The notes under the pieces were generated by a model. That model saw only the letters and a program-made list of their open reading frames with translations. It did not search any database and was not told the origin of the DNA. Source: Geodermatophilus amargosae (lineage in GTDB: Bacteria; Actinomycetota; Actinomycetes; Mycobacteriales; Geodermatophilaceae). Taken from it: a stretch of 64,000 nucleotides of DNA. The position numbers and the translations under genes are program-made. The stretch is taken from the NCBI RefSeq assembly GCF_900116515.1, contig NZ_FPBA01000005.1, forward strand, positions 62,001 to 126,000, in the 5' to 3' direction. Below, one piece after another: positions 50,528 to 61,225 of this stretch (its first letter is position 1; every line of letters begins with the position of its first letter).

Positions 50528-50983
50528 GACGGCGGGCGGTGCGGCGCGGTCGAGGTCGTCGGTCAGGCGCTCGATCAGCTCGCTGAGCAGGCAGGCGTCG
50601 TCCTCGTCCCAGTCGGCGAGGGCCTCGCCGGCCCACTCCGCGCGCAGGGCGCGGGTCTGGGCGAGGGCGGCGGCACCGGCAGCGGAGAGCCGGATGAGGC
50701 TGGCGCGCCCGTCGTGCGGGTCGGGCCGGCGCTCGACCAGGCCGGACCGCTCGAGGGCGGTCACCTGCCGGCTGGCGACGGAGACGTCGACGCCGGACTG
50801 CAGGGCGAGGGCGCTGCAGCGCTGCTCGCCGTCGCGCTCGAGCGGGACGAGCAGCGCCCAGCCGAAGGAGGGCAGGTCGCCGTAGAGGGAGTCCGCGGCG
50901 CGGCTGGAGACGTACCGGCCGGCCTGGACGAGACGGGCGATGCCGGCGGTGAGCCGCTCGCGCGTCGGGGAGGTCAGGGGCAT
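50513..50983 (-). CDS. MarR family transcriptional regulator of the exporter
   Basis: A 156-aa winged-helix regulator. The DNA-binding part is CSALALQSGVDVSVASRQVTALERSGLV followed by the wing RRPDPHDGRASLIRLS. ATG 50983 follows GAGGA by 4 nt. It lies directly upstream of the EmrB-type exporter and probably represses both genes. A 16+16 bp inverted repeat covers its promoter (51002-51043). The 3' end of the gene is the source of the 17-bp tandem repeat. Confidence 0.9.
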   Translation of the reverse strand: MPLTSPTRERLTAGIARLVQAGRYVSSRAADSLYGDLPSFGWALLVPLERDGEQRCSALALQSGVDVSVASRQVTALERSGLVERRPDPHDGRASLIRLSAAGAAALAQTRALRAEWAGEALADWDEDDACLLSELIERLTDDLDRAAPPAVRTAS

Positions 50984-51001
50984 GGGGTCCTCGAGGAGTG
51001 A

Positions 51002-51043
51002 TTGCAGACCGCAACCATACATCCGTTTGGTTGCTGTCTGCAA
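51002..51043 (-). promoter_or_regulatory. MarR operator overlapping the marR promoter
   Basis: Arms TTGCAGACCGCAACCA and TGGTTGCTGTCTGCAA pair with one mismatch in 16 around a 10-nt centre. On the minus strand they include -35 TTGCAG (51038-51043) and -10 TATGGT (51014-51019) with an 18-bp spacer, so binding would block RNA polymerase. Confidence 0.75.
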
Positions 51044-51073
51044 CGGACCCTCTTTGAGCGCCCCGCCACGACG

Positions 51074-51106
51074 ACGGCGCCCGGACCGGGGAGGTCCGGG
51101 CGCCGT
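51074..51106 (-). terminator. hairpin terminator after the dnaK-hspR-marR operon
   Basis: A perfect 14-bp stem ACGGCGCCCGGACC with loop GGGGA, 15 nt after the last gene. Confidence 0.75.
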
Positions 51107-51120
51107 GGAGGGTCGGTGGT

Positions 51121-51642
51121 TCAGGCGGTGGAGGTAGCCCCTGCCTCGCGGGCCTCGCCCAGCCGGTTGAGCCGGGCCAGCAGCTCGCCGAGGACGGCGA
51201 CGTCCTCGGCCGGCCACCCGGACAGGTCGGCCTCCCAGCGCTCCCGGCGCGCCGCCTGGATCCTGGCCAGTCGCGCCGCGCCCTCGGCCGTTGGGGTGAG
51301 CACCTGGGCCCGGCCGTCGGCGGGGTCGGCCTCGCGGTCGACCAGGCCGAGGGCGACCAGCGAGGACACCTGACGGCTCACCGTGCTCTTGTCCAGGCCG
51401 AGGCGGGCGACCAGGTCGCTGGCGCGCAGCGGTCCGGTGTCGGCCAGCAGCGCCAGCAGGCCGTAGGCCGCGCCGTCGAGATCGGGGTGCAGCTCGCGGG
51501 CCAGCCGGGCCGAGATGGCCCGCGACCGGCGCAGCAGCAGTCCGATCTCGCGCTCGAGCCGCACGAAGGACTCGTGCGCGTCCACGGGCGTGGTGGTCAC
51601 GTCCCCATCCACGACGGCGGCCCCGCTGGGGTTCCCGCTCAC
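51121..51642 (-). CDS. MarR family regulator cotranslated with hspR
   Basis: A 173-aa winged-helix protein. A 20-residue variable N-terminus is followed by a helix with LLLRRSRAISARLARELHP, the recognition region LRASDLVARLGLDKSTVSRQVSSL and the wing READPADGRAQVLT. It starts at GTG 51642 within the hspR stop (GTGA), making it the fifth gene of the dnaK-grpE-dnaJ-hspR operon. Its targets are unknown; heat or proteotoxic stress would raise it together with the chaperones. No cysteine is present, so it is not a thiol sensor. Confidence 0.88.
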   Translation of the reverse strand: MSGNPSGAAVVDGDVTTTPVDAHESFVRLEREIGLLLRRSRAISARLARELHPDLDGAAYGLLALLADTGPLRASDLVARLGLDKSTVSRQVSSLVALGLVDREADPADGRAQVLTPTAEGAARLARIQAARRERWEADLSGWPAEDVAVLGELLARLNRLGEAREAGATSTA

Positions 51643-52115
51643 CGCTGCGACTCCCGCGGACGCCAGACGACCAGCGCGGCGCTGGCCTGCCGCAGCGGCA
51701 CGAGGTCGGTCCCCCCGAGGTTGCGGCCGTAGCCGCTGGCCATGGCCGACTCGGCGGACATCCGGCGGTGCTCGGACCTCTCGAGCTCGTCGATCAGCTC
51801 GTGCACCCGCTGTTGCAGGGCCTCGACCCGGGACTCCAGGTCGATGATCCGCTTGATCCCGGCCAGGTTGACGCCGTCCTCCTGCGAGAGGCGCTGGACC
51901 TCCCGGAGGAGTGCGACGTCCCGCGGGCTGTAGCGCCGGCCCCCGCCCGGCGTGCGGCCGGGCGTCACCAGGCCGAGCCGGTCGTACTGGCGCAGCGTCT
52001 GGGCGTGCATGCCGGCCAGCTGGGCGGCCACCGAGATGACGAACACCGGGGCGTCGTCGGCCACGGCGCGGGCGCCGTCTGCCCGCTCGCGGCCCCCGGC
52101 GCCCGGGGTGCTCAC
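51639..52115 (-). CDS. hspR: heat shock repressor HspR (MerR family)
   Basis: A 158-aa MerR-type repressor. After a 20-residue leader, [29 protein letters not shown] is the helix-turn-helix, [20 protein letters not shown] the wing, and a dimerising coiled coil follows ([19 protein letters not shown]). In actinobacteria HspR binds HAIR repeats with DnaK as corepressor. HAIR-type sites are found upstream of clpB and dnaK in this window. GTG 52115 overlaps dnaJ (GTGA), and a marR gene overlaps its end. Confidence 0.95.
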   Translation of the reverse strand: MSTPGAGGRERADGARAVADDAPVFVISVAAQLAGMHAQTLRQYDRLGLVTPGRTPGGGRRYSPRDVALLREVQRLSQEDGVNLAGIKRIIDLESRVEALQQRVHELIDELERSEHRRMSAESAMASGYGRNLGGTDLVPLRQASAALVVWRPRESQR

Positions 52116-53338
52116 CGGACGCTCCCGGGTCCGGTGCTCCTCGCCTGCGCGGCCGCGGTGATCTGCGGCCGGGGGTCGCCCAGCTCGGCGTCGAGGGTCT
52201 TCACCGCCCGCTCGGCCTCGGCCGACAGCCGCTGCGGGACGGCGACCTCGACCGTCACCAGCAGGTCGCCGTTGCGGCCGCGGCCGGGCACTCCCCTGCC
52301 CCGGACCCGCAGCGTGCGGCCGCTGGCGGTACCGGCGGGGACCTTGAGCGTGACGTTCGCGTCCAGCGTCGGCACGGTCAGCGTCGTCCCGAGGACGGCC
52401 TCGGGGAACGTGATCGGCACGGTGAGGGTGAGGTCGTCGCCCTTGCGGCCGAACAGGTCGTGGTCGCTGACGTGCACGACGACGAACAGGTCGCCGGCCG
52501 GTCCGCCCCGCCGCCCCGGCGCGCCCTTGCCGGCCAGCCGGATGCGCTGGCCGTCCTTGACGCCGGACGGGATCCGCACGGTGATGGTGCGGGTCTGGGT
52601 GGTGACGCCGTCGCCGTGGCAGGTCGGGCACGGGTCGTCGACCACCTGGCCGGTGCCGCGGCAGGCGCGGCACGGCTCGGAGAAGGCGAACGCGCCCTGG
52701 CTGCGGCTGGTGACGCCGGCGCCGCCGCAGACCTCGCAGGTGTGTGGCGAGGTGCCGGGCCGGGCGCCGGTTCCGGTGCAGGTCGGGCAGGTGCCCGGGC
52801 TCTGCATCCGCAGCGGCACGGTGACGCCGAGGACGGACTCCTCGAAGGAGAGGGTCGCCTCGGTCTCCACGTCCTGGCCGCGGGCCGGCCCGGACGCCGC
52901 CTGGGAACGGGCCCGGGCCGAGCCCGGCGCGGCACCGCCCCCGCCGCCGAACAGGCCGCCGAAGAGGTCACCCAGGCCCCCGGCGCGGGCACCGGCCCCG
53001 CCGGCCGCCTGGCCGAAGAGGTCACCCAGGTCGAACGGCTGACCGCCGCCCGCGCCCGGGAACCCACCGGGGAAGCCGGCCCGCGCCCCGGCGCCGCCGC
53101 CGCCGAAGAGCCGCCGGGCGTCGTCGTACTCGCCGCGCCGCTTCGGGTCGGAGAGCACGTCGTAGGCCTCGGAGACGTCCTTGAAGCGGGCCTCGGCGTC
53201 GGTGTTGCCCGGGTTCTTGTCCGGGTGCAGGTCCCGCGCCAGCTTGCGGTAGGCCTTCTTGATCTCCGCGGCGTCGGCCTTCTGGGAGACGCCCAGCGCG
53301 GCGTAGTAGTCCTTCTCGATGAAGTCCCGAGTGCTCAT
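52112..53338 (-). CDS. dnaJ: molecular chaperone DnaJ
   Basis: A 408-aa type I J-protein that feeds clients to DnaK. J domain at 1-75 with HPD ([11 protein letters not shown]), a long Gly/Ala/Phe-rich region (about 78-150), four zinc-binding CxxCxGxG repeats ([32 protein letters not shown]) and the C-terminal client-binding domains. It is the DnaJ1 type of the dnaK operon. ATG 53338 has GGAGG 7 nt upstream. Gap to grpE is 61 nt. Confidence 0.97.
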   Translation of the reverse strand: MSTRDFIEKDYYAALGVSQKADAAEIKKAYRKLARDLHPDKNPGNTDAEARFKDVSEAYDVLSDPKRRGEYDDARRLFGGGGAGARAGFPGGFPGAGGGQPFDLGDLFGQAAGGAGARAGGLGDLFGGLFGGGGGAAPGSARARSQAASGPARGQDVETEATLSFEESVLGVTVPLRMQSPGTCPTCTGTGARPGTSPHTCEVCGGAGVTSRSQGAFAFSEPCRACRGTGQVVDDPCPTCHGDGVTTQTRTITVRIPSGVKDGQRIRLAGKGAPGRRGGPAGDLFVVVHVSDHDLFGRKGDDLTLTVPITFPEAVLGTTLTVPTLDANVTLKVPAGTASGRTLRVRGRGVPGRGRNGDLLVTVEVAVPQRLSAEAERAVKTLDAELGDPRPQITAAAQARSTGPGSVR

Positions 53339-53399
53339 CGGGCGCCTCCTCCCTGGTCCTCGTGCATCCGCATGTCGCGGTCGGTCCCGGTCCCGCCGG

Positions 53400-54094
53400 T
53401 CAACCGGCGGCCGGGGTCTCCCCCGGCGCGCCGTCGCCGGCCGGCTGGGCGGCGACGCCCGAGGGCTCGCTCACCGACACCATGGCCGTCCGCAGCACGC
53501 GGTCCCCGCGGCGGAAACCCTGCCGCAGGACCGTCGTCGCGGTCGGCACGCTGACCTCGTCGGACGTGTCGTGCAGGACCGCCTCGTGCTGCGACGGGTC
53601 GAACGGGTCGCCGGCCACCCCGAACGCCTCCACGCCCAGGCCGTCGAGCAGCCCGAGGACGCGGTCGGCGACGACCTTGAAGGCGCCGGTCAGGTCGCCG
53701 TGGTCCCGGGCCCGCTCGATGTCGTCGACGATCGGGAACAGCTGGGCGGCGAACCGCTCGGCCGCCTGGTCGACGACGAGGGTGCGGTCGCGGTCGACCC
53801 GCCGCCGGTAGTTGGCGTACTCGGCCGTGACCCGCTGCAGGTCCTCGGTGCGCTCGGCCAGCTGGCGGGACAGGTCACCGTCCGCGGTGCTGTCGGCGGC
53901 CGGTTGCACGGGCGCCTCCGGGACGGCGGCCGTCTCGTTCTCGGTCATCTGCTCCCCTGGCATCGGGTGGGCCGTGGACGGACGGGGCGGGACGCCGGCC
54001 GGCTGCTCGCCGGCCGGCGTCCGCACCTCGCCGCTGACGGGGTCGATCCGCCGCTTGTCACGGATCACGACCCGCGACTGCTCGTCCCCCTGGC

Positions 54095-54098
<4 letters not shown>
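53400..54098 (-). CDS. grpE: nucleotide exchange factor GrpE
   Basis: A 232-aa exchange factor for DnaK. The first 75 residues are disordered and charged. The coiled coil follows ([29 protein letters not shown]), then [16 protein letters not shown] and the beta domain with [20 protein letters not shown]. The start ATG 54098 overlaps the dnaK stop (ATGA); a methionine at about residue 51 ([10 protein letters not shown]) is an alternative internal start. Confidence 0.95.
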
Positions 54099-55963
<1,865 letters not shown>

Positions 55964-56032
55964 GGAGCTGGCTCCTCTTCCGTGTGCGGGTGGTGCGGGT
56001 GTCAGGGAGGTCGGTCGAGGGAGCGACCCGCT

Positions 56033-56053
56033 CTTGCGCGGGGTCCACTCAAC
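56033..56053. promoter_or_regulatory. HAIR-type element (HspR operator) upstream of dnaK
   Basis: CTTGCGC-N7-ACTCAAC matches the HAIR consensus CTTGAGT-N7-ACTCAAG at 11 of 14 positions and lies 70-90 nt before dnaK. It is weaker than the clpB site. Confidence 0.7.
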
Positions 56054-56149
56054 TTTCCTGCCCAGAGTAACGGCAGACCGCCCGCAGGTGTTCCCGGGGT
56101 GGGTGGGCCGACACGGATCTCGTGCCACCACGGGGATCCCGTCCCCACT

Positions 56150-56197
56150 GTGCGGTGTCCGACCTCGCGCTGTGGGGTGAGCCGGGCACCGTGCGGT
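56150..56197. repeat. dispersed hairpin repeat, family C, copy 2
   Basis: GGTGTCCGACCTCGC, then loop GCTGTGGG, then GTGAGCCGGGCACC. It follows copy 1 at 40548 base by base with a few changes and one missing base in the right arm. Confidence 0.55.
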
Positions 56198-56404
56198 GAG
56201 GCGGGACGCCTCAGCCGACGGCGGTGACCGGGCCGTGACCCGGGGCGGTGAGCCCGGTCACCTCTGCGGCGGACGACGCAGAACCGGAAACACCCTCGCG
56301 GCGTGTTGCAGTGCGCGGCGACGACCGCGAAAGCGCAGGTCGGCGTCCACTCGGGTGGACGCCGAGCACCTCCGGCGTGGGTCGGATCGGGGCTCGGCGC
56401 CCAG

Positions 56405-56422
56405 GGTTACCGACGAGTAACC
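56405..56422. promoter_or_regulatory. palindromic operator candidate for the EtfD-like gene
   Basis: GGTTAC-CGACGA-GTAACC is a perfect 6+6 inverted repeat ending 15 nt before a TATCGT -10-like box, so it overlaps the -35 region. Sites of the TTAC-N-GTAA kind are used by TetR-type regulators of lipid genes in actinobacteria; the regulator is not in this window. Confidence 0.45.
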
Positions 56423-56577
56423 TGTGCGTCGGCCAGCTATCGTGCGGGCTGCGTGGGCACAGCCGCCCGCGCGCGATCCGCCGCCGGTCCCGTGGACCGG
56501 TGACGGCGGCGGGACCCCTCTCGCCGGCCGGTGCGGACGGAGCCAACCGACGCCGCGAGGCGTGGGGAGAGGGAATC

Positions 56578-58869
56578 ATGACGGGCCCCCTGCAGGTCGT
56601 GCTGGGCACGATCAGCGTGCTGTTCCTCATCGTGGCCGTCGTCTTGGCCTACCGGGCGGTGCGCGCGATGGTGCGCATCATCCGCACCGGCCAACCCGAC
56701 AGCACCCGCAACGGACCGGTCGGCCCGCGGCTCAAGACGCTCGCCGTCGAGTCGCTCGGCCACACCCGGATGCTCAAGTGGTCGGCCATCGGCGCCGCCC
56801 ACTGGTTCGTGTTCGTCGGCTTCTACGGCCTGTTCCTCACGCTGGTCGAGGCCTTCGGCGAGGTCTGGAACCCGGCCTTCCACCTGCCGCTCATCGGCGA
56901 GTGGGGTCTGTGGAACCTGTTCGCCGACCTCATCGGCGCGGGCACGATCCTCGGGATCCTGTACCTGATCTACCGGCGCCAGAAGGACCACCCGCGCCGC
57001 CAGGGCCGCACCAGCCGCTTCGCCGGCTCCAACGAGGGCCGCGGCTACTTCGTCGAGGCCGTCGTCCTCACCGTCGGCGTCTGCATCCTGCTCATCCGCG
57101 CGCTGAAGATCTCCTCGGACCTGACCGACGCCCCGGCCTGGTCGCACCCGGTCTCCGGCCTGGTCGCCACCGTGCTGCCGAACAGCCCGACGCTGCTCAG
57201 CGTCGTCGCGTTCGTGAAGATCGTCGTCTCGCTGGCCTGGCTCGTGGTGATCAGCCGGATCCTCAACATGGGCGTCGCGTGGCACCGGTTCAGCGCGTTC
57301 TTCAACATCTACTGGAAGCGGAACGACGACGGCTCCGTCGCGCTCGGCCCGCTGCAGCCCATGACCTCGAACGGCAAGCCGATCGACTTCGAGGACCCGG
57401 GAGAGGACGACGTCTTCGGTCGCGGCAAGATCGAGGACTTCACCTGGAAGGGGATGCTGGACTTCACCACCTGCACCGAGTGCGGGCGGTGCCAGAGCCA
57501 GTGCCCGGCGTGGAACACCGGCAAGCCCCTGTCGCCGAAGATGGTGATCATGGACCTGCGGGACCACCTGTACGCCAAGGCCCCGTACCTGCTCGGTGAG
57601 AAGACGGCGGCGGAGACGGCGCCGGACTACGACGTCCTCAAGCCCAGCGACGAGCAGGTGTGGGCCTCCGGATACGCCCGCATCGAGGGCACCAACGACG
57701 CCCAGGCGCACCGCCCGCTGGTCGGCACCCTCGAGGAGGGCGGGGTCATCGACCCCGACGTCCTGTGGAGCTGCACCAACTGCGGCGCCTGCGTCGAGCA
57801 GTGCCCGGTCGACATCGAGCACGTCGACCACATCGAGGACATGCGCCGCTACCAGGTGCTCATCGAGTCGAACTTCCCGTCCGAGGCCGGTGTGATGCTG
57901 CGCAACCTCGAGAACCGCGGCAACCCCTGGGGCGTCAGCCCGAGCACCCGCGAGGACTGGATCAAGGAGGTCGACTTCGAGGTCCGCATGGCCGACGGCC
58001 CGTTGCCCTACGACGTCGAGTACCTGTTCTGGGTCGGCTGCGCCGGCGCCATCGACGACCGCGCCAAGAAGGTCACCAAGGCCGTCGCCGAGCTGCTGCA
58101 CACCGCGGGCGTCGAGTTCGCCGTCCTGGGCTCGGGCGAGACCTGCTCGGGTGACCCGGCCCGCCGCATGGGCAACGAGTTCGTGTTCCAGATGATGGCG
58201 CAGGAGAACGTCGAGACCCTCAACGGCGTCTTCGAGGGCCGCGTGCCGGGCACCCGCAAGATCGTCACCACCTGCCCGCACTGCTTCAACTCGCTGGGCA
58301 AGGAGTACCCGCAGGTCGGCGGCGAGTACGAGGTGGTGCACCACACGCAGCTGCTCAGCCAGCTGGTGGCGGAGGGCCGGCTCACCCCGGTCACCCCGGT
58401 CGACCGCAAGGTCACCTACCACGACCCGTGCTTCCTCGGCCGGCACAACAAGGTCTACACGCCGCCGCGGGAGATCCTCGACAGCGTGCAGGGCCTCTCC
58501 ACCCAGGAGATGCACCGCTGCAAGGACCGCGGCTTCTGCTGCGGCGCCGGCGGCGCGCGCATGTGGATGGAGGAGAAGATCGGCAAGCGGATCAACGTGG
58601 AGCGCACGGAGGAGGCCCTGGGCCTCGACCCGGACGTCATCTCCACCGCGTGCCCGTTCTGCATCACGATGCTCTCGGACGCCCTGACGTCGAAGAAGCA
58701 GAACGGCGAGGCCGCCGAGCACGTCGAGGTCCTCGACGTCAGCCAGATCCTGCTCCGCTCGATGGCGCCGGTCGGCACCCCGGGCACCGAGCACGGCGCC
58801 GAGGTCGGCACCGCCGACGACGACATCGCGGGCACCGGCTCGGCCGCCACGGGACACAGCCAGGCCTGA
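56578..58869 (+). CDS. etfD: EtfD-like membrane Fe-S oxidoreductase (ETF:menaquinone oxidoreductase candidate)
   Basis: A 763-aa protein with an N-terminal NarI-like membrane part (helices at about 5-30, 75-100, 115-140, 165-185 and 205-230), then two [4Fe-4S] motifs CTECGRCQSQCP (about 299) and CTNCGACVEQCP (about 398). It ends with two CCG-type heterodisulfide reductase domains (CPHCFN...HDPCFLG and GFCCGAGGARMW...ACPFC). This is the plan of Rv0338c, EtfD, which passes electrons from acyl-CoA dehydrogenases through EtfBA to menaquinone in mycobacterial beta-oxidation. ATG 56578 has GGGGAGAGGG 5 nt upstream. Role is by homology of layout. Confidence 0.85.
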   Translation: MTGPLQVVLGTISVLFLIVAVVLAYRAVRAMVRIIRTGQPDSTRNGPVGPRLKTLAVESLGHTRMLKWSAIGAAHWFVFVGFYGLFLTLVEAFGEVWNPAFHLPLIGEWGLWNLFADLIGAGTILGILYLIYRRQKDHPRRQGRTSRFAGSNEGRGYFVEAVVLTVGVCILLIRALKISSDLTDAPAWSHPVSGLVATVLPNSPTLLSVVAFVKIVVSLAWLVVISRILNMGVAWHRFSAFFNIYWKRNDDGSVALGPLQPMTSNGKPIDFEDPGEDDVFGRGKIEDFTWKGMLDFTTCTECGRCQSQCPAWNTGKPLSPKMVIMDLRDHLYAKAPYLLGEKTAAETAPDYDVLKPSDEQVWASGYARIEGTNDAQAHRPLVGTLEEGGVIDPDVLWSCTNCGACVEQCPVDIEHVDHIEDMRRYQVLIESNFPSEAGVMLRNLENRGNPWGVSPSTREDWIKEVDFEVRMADGPLPYDVEYLFWVGCAGAIDDRAKKVTKAVAELLHTAGVEFAVLGSGETCSGDPARRMGNEFVFQMMAQENVETLNGVFEGRVPGTRKIVTTCPHCFNSLGKEYPQVGGEYEVVHHTQLLSQLVAEGRLTPVTPVDRKVTYHDPCFLGRHNKVYTPPREILDSVQGLSTQEMHRCKDRGFCCGAGGARMWMEEKIGKRINVERTEEALGLDPDVISTACPFCITMLSDALTSKKQNGEAAEHVEVLDVSQILLRSMAPVGTPGTEHGAEVGTADDDIAGTGSAATGHSQA

Positions 58870-58896
58870 TCCCCGGCCTGACCGACAGCACCACCC

Positions 58897-58941
58897 GACG
58901 GACGCCGTCGGCGAGGCACCCCCTCGCCGGCGGCGTCCGTC
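58897..58941. terminator. bidirectional hairpin terminator
   Basis: A 20-bp stem with one mismatch (58897-58916 with 58922-58941) and loop CACCC between the convergent EtfD-like and alcohol dehydrogenase genes. Confidence 0.8.
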
Positions 58942-58951
58942 GTCTCCCGGG

Positions 58952-59989
58952 TCAGCCGGGGAGGACCACGACCCGCTGGGGGTCGCCCGACTTCTCGTGG
59001 AGGGTCCGCAGCGCCGCGTCGGCGTCCGCGAGGGGGAAGGTGTGGGTGATCGACCCGCTGAGGTCGAGCCGGCCCGTGGCCAGCAGCTGCAGCACCCGGT
59101 GCAGCGTCACCAGCGTCCCGCCGTAGGAGCCCAGCAGCTGCAGCTGCCCGCGGACGAACGAGGTGGGTGGCAGGACCGTGATCGGGTCCGCGCCCAGCCC
59201 CGCGACCACCGCACGGCCTCCGATGCGCAGGCACTCGACCGCCTGGGCGATCGTCGCCTGGGCGCCGACGAACTCCGCGGCGACGTCGACCCCCACCCCA
59301 CCCGTGGCCGCGCGCACCGCGTCGACGACGGACTCCCCGGTCGCGTCGACGACGACGTCGGCACCGCTCCGGTGGGCGCGCTCCAGCTGCGCCGGGCGGG
59401 TGTCGACGGCGACGACGGGTGAGGCGCCGCTGAGCGCGGCGATCTGGACGGCGTGCAGGCCCAGGCCGCCGACCCCGATCACGGCGACCGACTCACCCGG
59501 TGCCACCCGGGCCACGTCGGTCAGGGCGTGGAAGGGGGTCACGACCGCGTCCGTGCAGACCGCGGCCTGCTCGAGGGGCACGCCGTCGGGGACGGCCGCG
59601 AGGTTCCTCGCCGGGACGGCGACGTACTCCGCCAGACCCCCGTCGGCGTGGATCCCCACGATGCGGCGGTCCAGGCAGATCTCGCTGTGGCCGGTCAGGC
59701 AGCTGCGGCACGTGCCGTCGGAGAGGACCGGGAAGACGCACACCCGCTGGTCGGCGGTCCACTCGTCCACCGCGTCGCCGACCGCGGCGACCGTGCCGGC
59801 GATCTCGTGGCCGAGCGTGATCGGCAGGTGCGCCGTCGGCGTGATGCCCTCCACCGCGATGTGGACGTCGGACCCGCACAGCCCCGTCGCGGCCACCCGG
59901 ACCAGCACCTCGTCGGCCGCCGGCCGTGGCACGGCGACGTCCTGCACCGTCAGCGGCTCGCCGGCGCCTCTGAACCGGGCCGCTCGCAT
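58952..59989 (-). CDS. zinc-dependent alcohol dehydrogenase
   Basis: A 345-aa medium-chain dehydrogenase. Catalytic zinc ligands are in TGLCGSDVH and GHEIAGTV; the structural zinc loop is reduced to GTCRSCLTGHSEIC. The coenzyme motif is VAVIGVGGLGLHAV, followed by VAVDTRPAQLERA with an Asp at the end of the second strand, which favours NAD. The substrate is unknown; the pattern resembles actinobacterial alcohol or sorbitol-type enzymes. ATG 59989 is chosen since the conserved MRAARFRGAGEPL start follows; the upstream frame is Arg-rich and unlikely. Confidence 0.88.
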   Translation of the reverse strand: MRAARFRGAGEPLTVQDVAVPRPAADEVLVRVAATGLCGSDVHIAVEGITPTAHLPITLGHEIAGTVAAVGDAVDEWTADQRVCVFPVLSDGTCRSCLTGHSEICLDRRIVGIHADGGLAEYVAVPARNLAAVPDGVPLEQAAVCTDAVVTPFHALTDVARVAPGESVAVIGVGGLGLHAVQIAALSGASPVVAVDTRPAQLERAHRSGADVVVDATGESVVDAVRAATGGVGVDVAAEFVGAQATIAQAVECLRIGGRAVVAGLGADPITVLPPTSFVRGQLQLLGSYGGTLVTLHRVLQLLATGRLDLSGSITHTFPLADADAALRTLHEKSGDPQRVVVLPG

Positions 59990-60195
59990 CAGATCGGGAC
60001 CGCCCACGACGCCTCCCCGAGGCTCGGCTGCGTCTCCCCCGCGCGTGCGGCGACGGTAGCGGCGGGGACGGGCAGGCGTCGCCCCGCGGCCGGGCCGGAG
60101 CAGGCCGGTGAGCGGCACGCAGCGTGTCCGGACCTCCCGTGGCCGGCCACTCCCGCAGAGCACCGCGCAGACCCGTCATGCGGTAGGAACCCCGG

Positions 60196-61167
60196 GTGCT
60201 GCTGCAGCTGCGGGTGACCGTCCCGCCCGATCGCACCGACGACGTCCGCGACCTCTTCCACCGCTGCCCCGGGACGGCGCACCTGGCCGTGCTGCCGGGT
60301 GCCTCGGTGTCCCCGCCCGGCGACCTGGTCCTGGCCGACGTCGCCCGCGAGTCCGCCGACGCCCTGGTGGCCGGCCTGCGCGTGCTGCACGTCGACCGGG
60401 ACGGCGGGATCGCCATCGAGGCGGTGGACACCGCGGTCTCGGCGAGCGCCGAGCGCGCCGAGCTGGACGCCCCGGGCGACGGCTCGGACGCCGTCGTGTG
60501 GGAGCAGGTGGTGCGGACGACGGCGGCGGACTCGTCGCTGTCGGTCTCCTACCTGTCCTTCCTGACCATCGCGACGCTGCTGGCCGCCGTCGCGATCGTG
60601 AACGACTCGGCGATCCTGGTGATCGGCGCGATGGTGCTCGGCCCCGAGTTCGCCCCGCTGGCCGGGCTCGCCGTCGCGCTGGTCCACCGCCGGCGGAGCA
60701 TCGCCCGGGCCGCGACCCGGGCGCTCGCCGTGGGCTTCCTCGTGGCCATCGCGGTCACCACGCTGGTCACGCTGGCCGGGCGCGGGCTGGGCTGGTTCGG
60801 CCCCGGGGTCCTCACCATGGACCGGCCGCAGACCGGCTTCATCACCGCACCCGACCACTGGTCGGTGGTGGTCGCGGTGCTCGCCGGCATCGCGGGCGTG
60901 CTGTCGCTGACGTCGGCCAAGAGCGGCGCGCTGGTGGGCGTCTTCATCTCCGTGACGACGGTGCCGGCCGCCGCGGACATGGCGGTGTCCCTCGCGCTGG
61001 GCGGCGGCGCCGAGTTCTGGCGGGCGGCACTGCAGCTGGGCATCAACCTCGTCGGCATCGTCGTGGCCGCCGTGGTGACCCTCGTCCTCCAGCGGGTGCT
61101 GTGGCGGCGGGTCCCGCAGGTGCTGCCGCGCTTCGAGGCGACGACGCGCACCGGGATGCGTGCCTGA
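60196..61167 (+). CDS. DUF389 family membrane protein
   Basis: A 323-aa protein. The first 100 residues are a soluble ferredoxin-like domain (LRVTVPPDRTDDVRDLF). After it come about six helices with the DUF389 hallmarks SYLSFLTIATLLAAVAIVNDS, LVIGAMVLGPEFAPLAGL and AKSGALVGVFISVTTVPAAADMAVSLALG. Members are of unknown function. GTG 60196 is the start; there is no clear ribosome site. The next gene on this strand begins 58 nt after the stop if GTG 61226 is used. Confidence 0.85.
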   Translation: MLLQLRVTVPPDRTDDVRDLFHRCPGTAHLAVLPGASVSPPGDLVLADVARESADALVAGLRVLHVDRDGGIAIEAVDTAVSASAERAELDAPGDGSDAVVWEQVVRTTAADSSLSVSYLSFLTIATLLAAVAIVNDSAILVIGAMVLGPEFAPLAGLAVALVHRRRSIARAATRALAVGFLVAIAVTTLVTLAGRGLGWFGPGVLTMDRPQTGFITAPDHWSVVVAVLAGIAGVLSLTSAKSGALVGVFISVTTVPAAADMAVSLALGGGAEFWRAALQLGINLVGIVVAAVVTLVLQRVLWRRVPQVLPRFEATTRTGMRA

Positions 61168-61225
61168 GTCGTTGCCTTCTGCACCCGCCTCCGGCCCGCT
61201 CGGCGGTCGGGAGGACCATCGACGG

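Larger units (their letters stand above)
55964..56577. other. 614-bp intergenic region between dnaK and etfD-like gene
   Basis: No gene is credible here. From the dnaK side it holds the 5' untranslated region, a HAIR-type operator (56033-56053), a family C repeat (56150-56197), a perfect 10-bp hairpin CGGCGTCCAC with loop TCGG (56341-56364), a GGTTAC-N6-GTAACC palindrome (56405-56422) and a TATCGT box (56438-56443) about 135 nt before the EtfD-like start. Frames that cross it have atypical composition. Confidence 0.7.
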
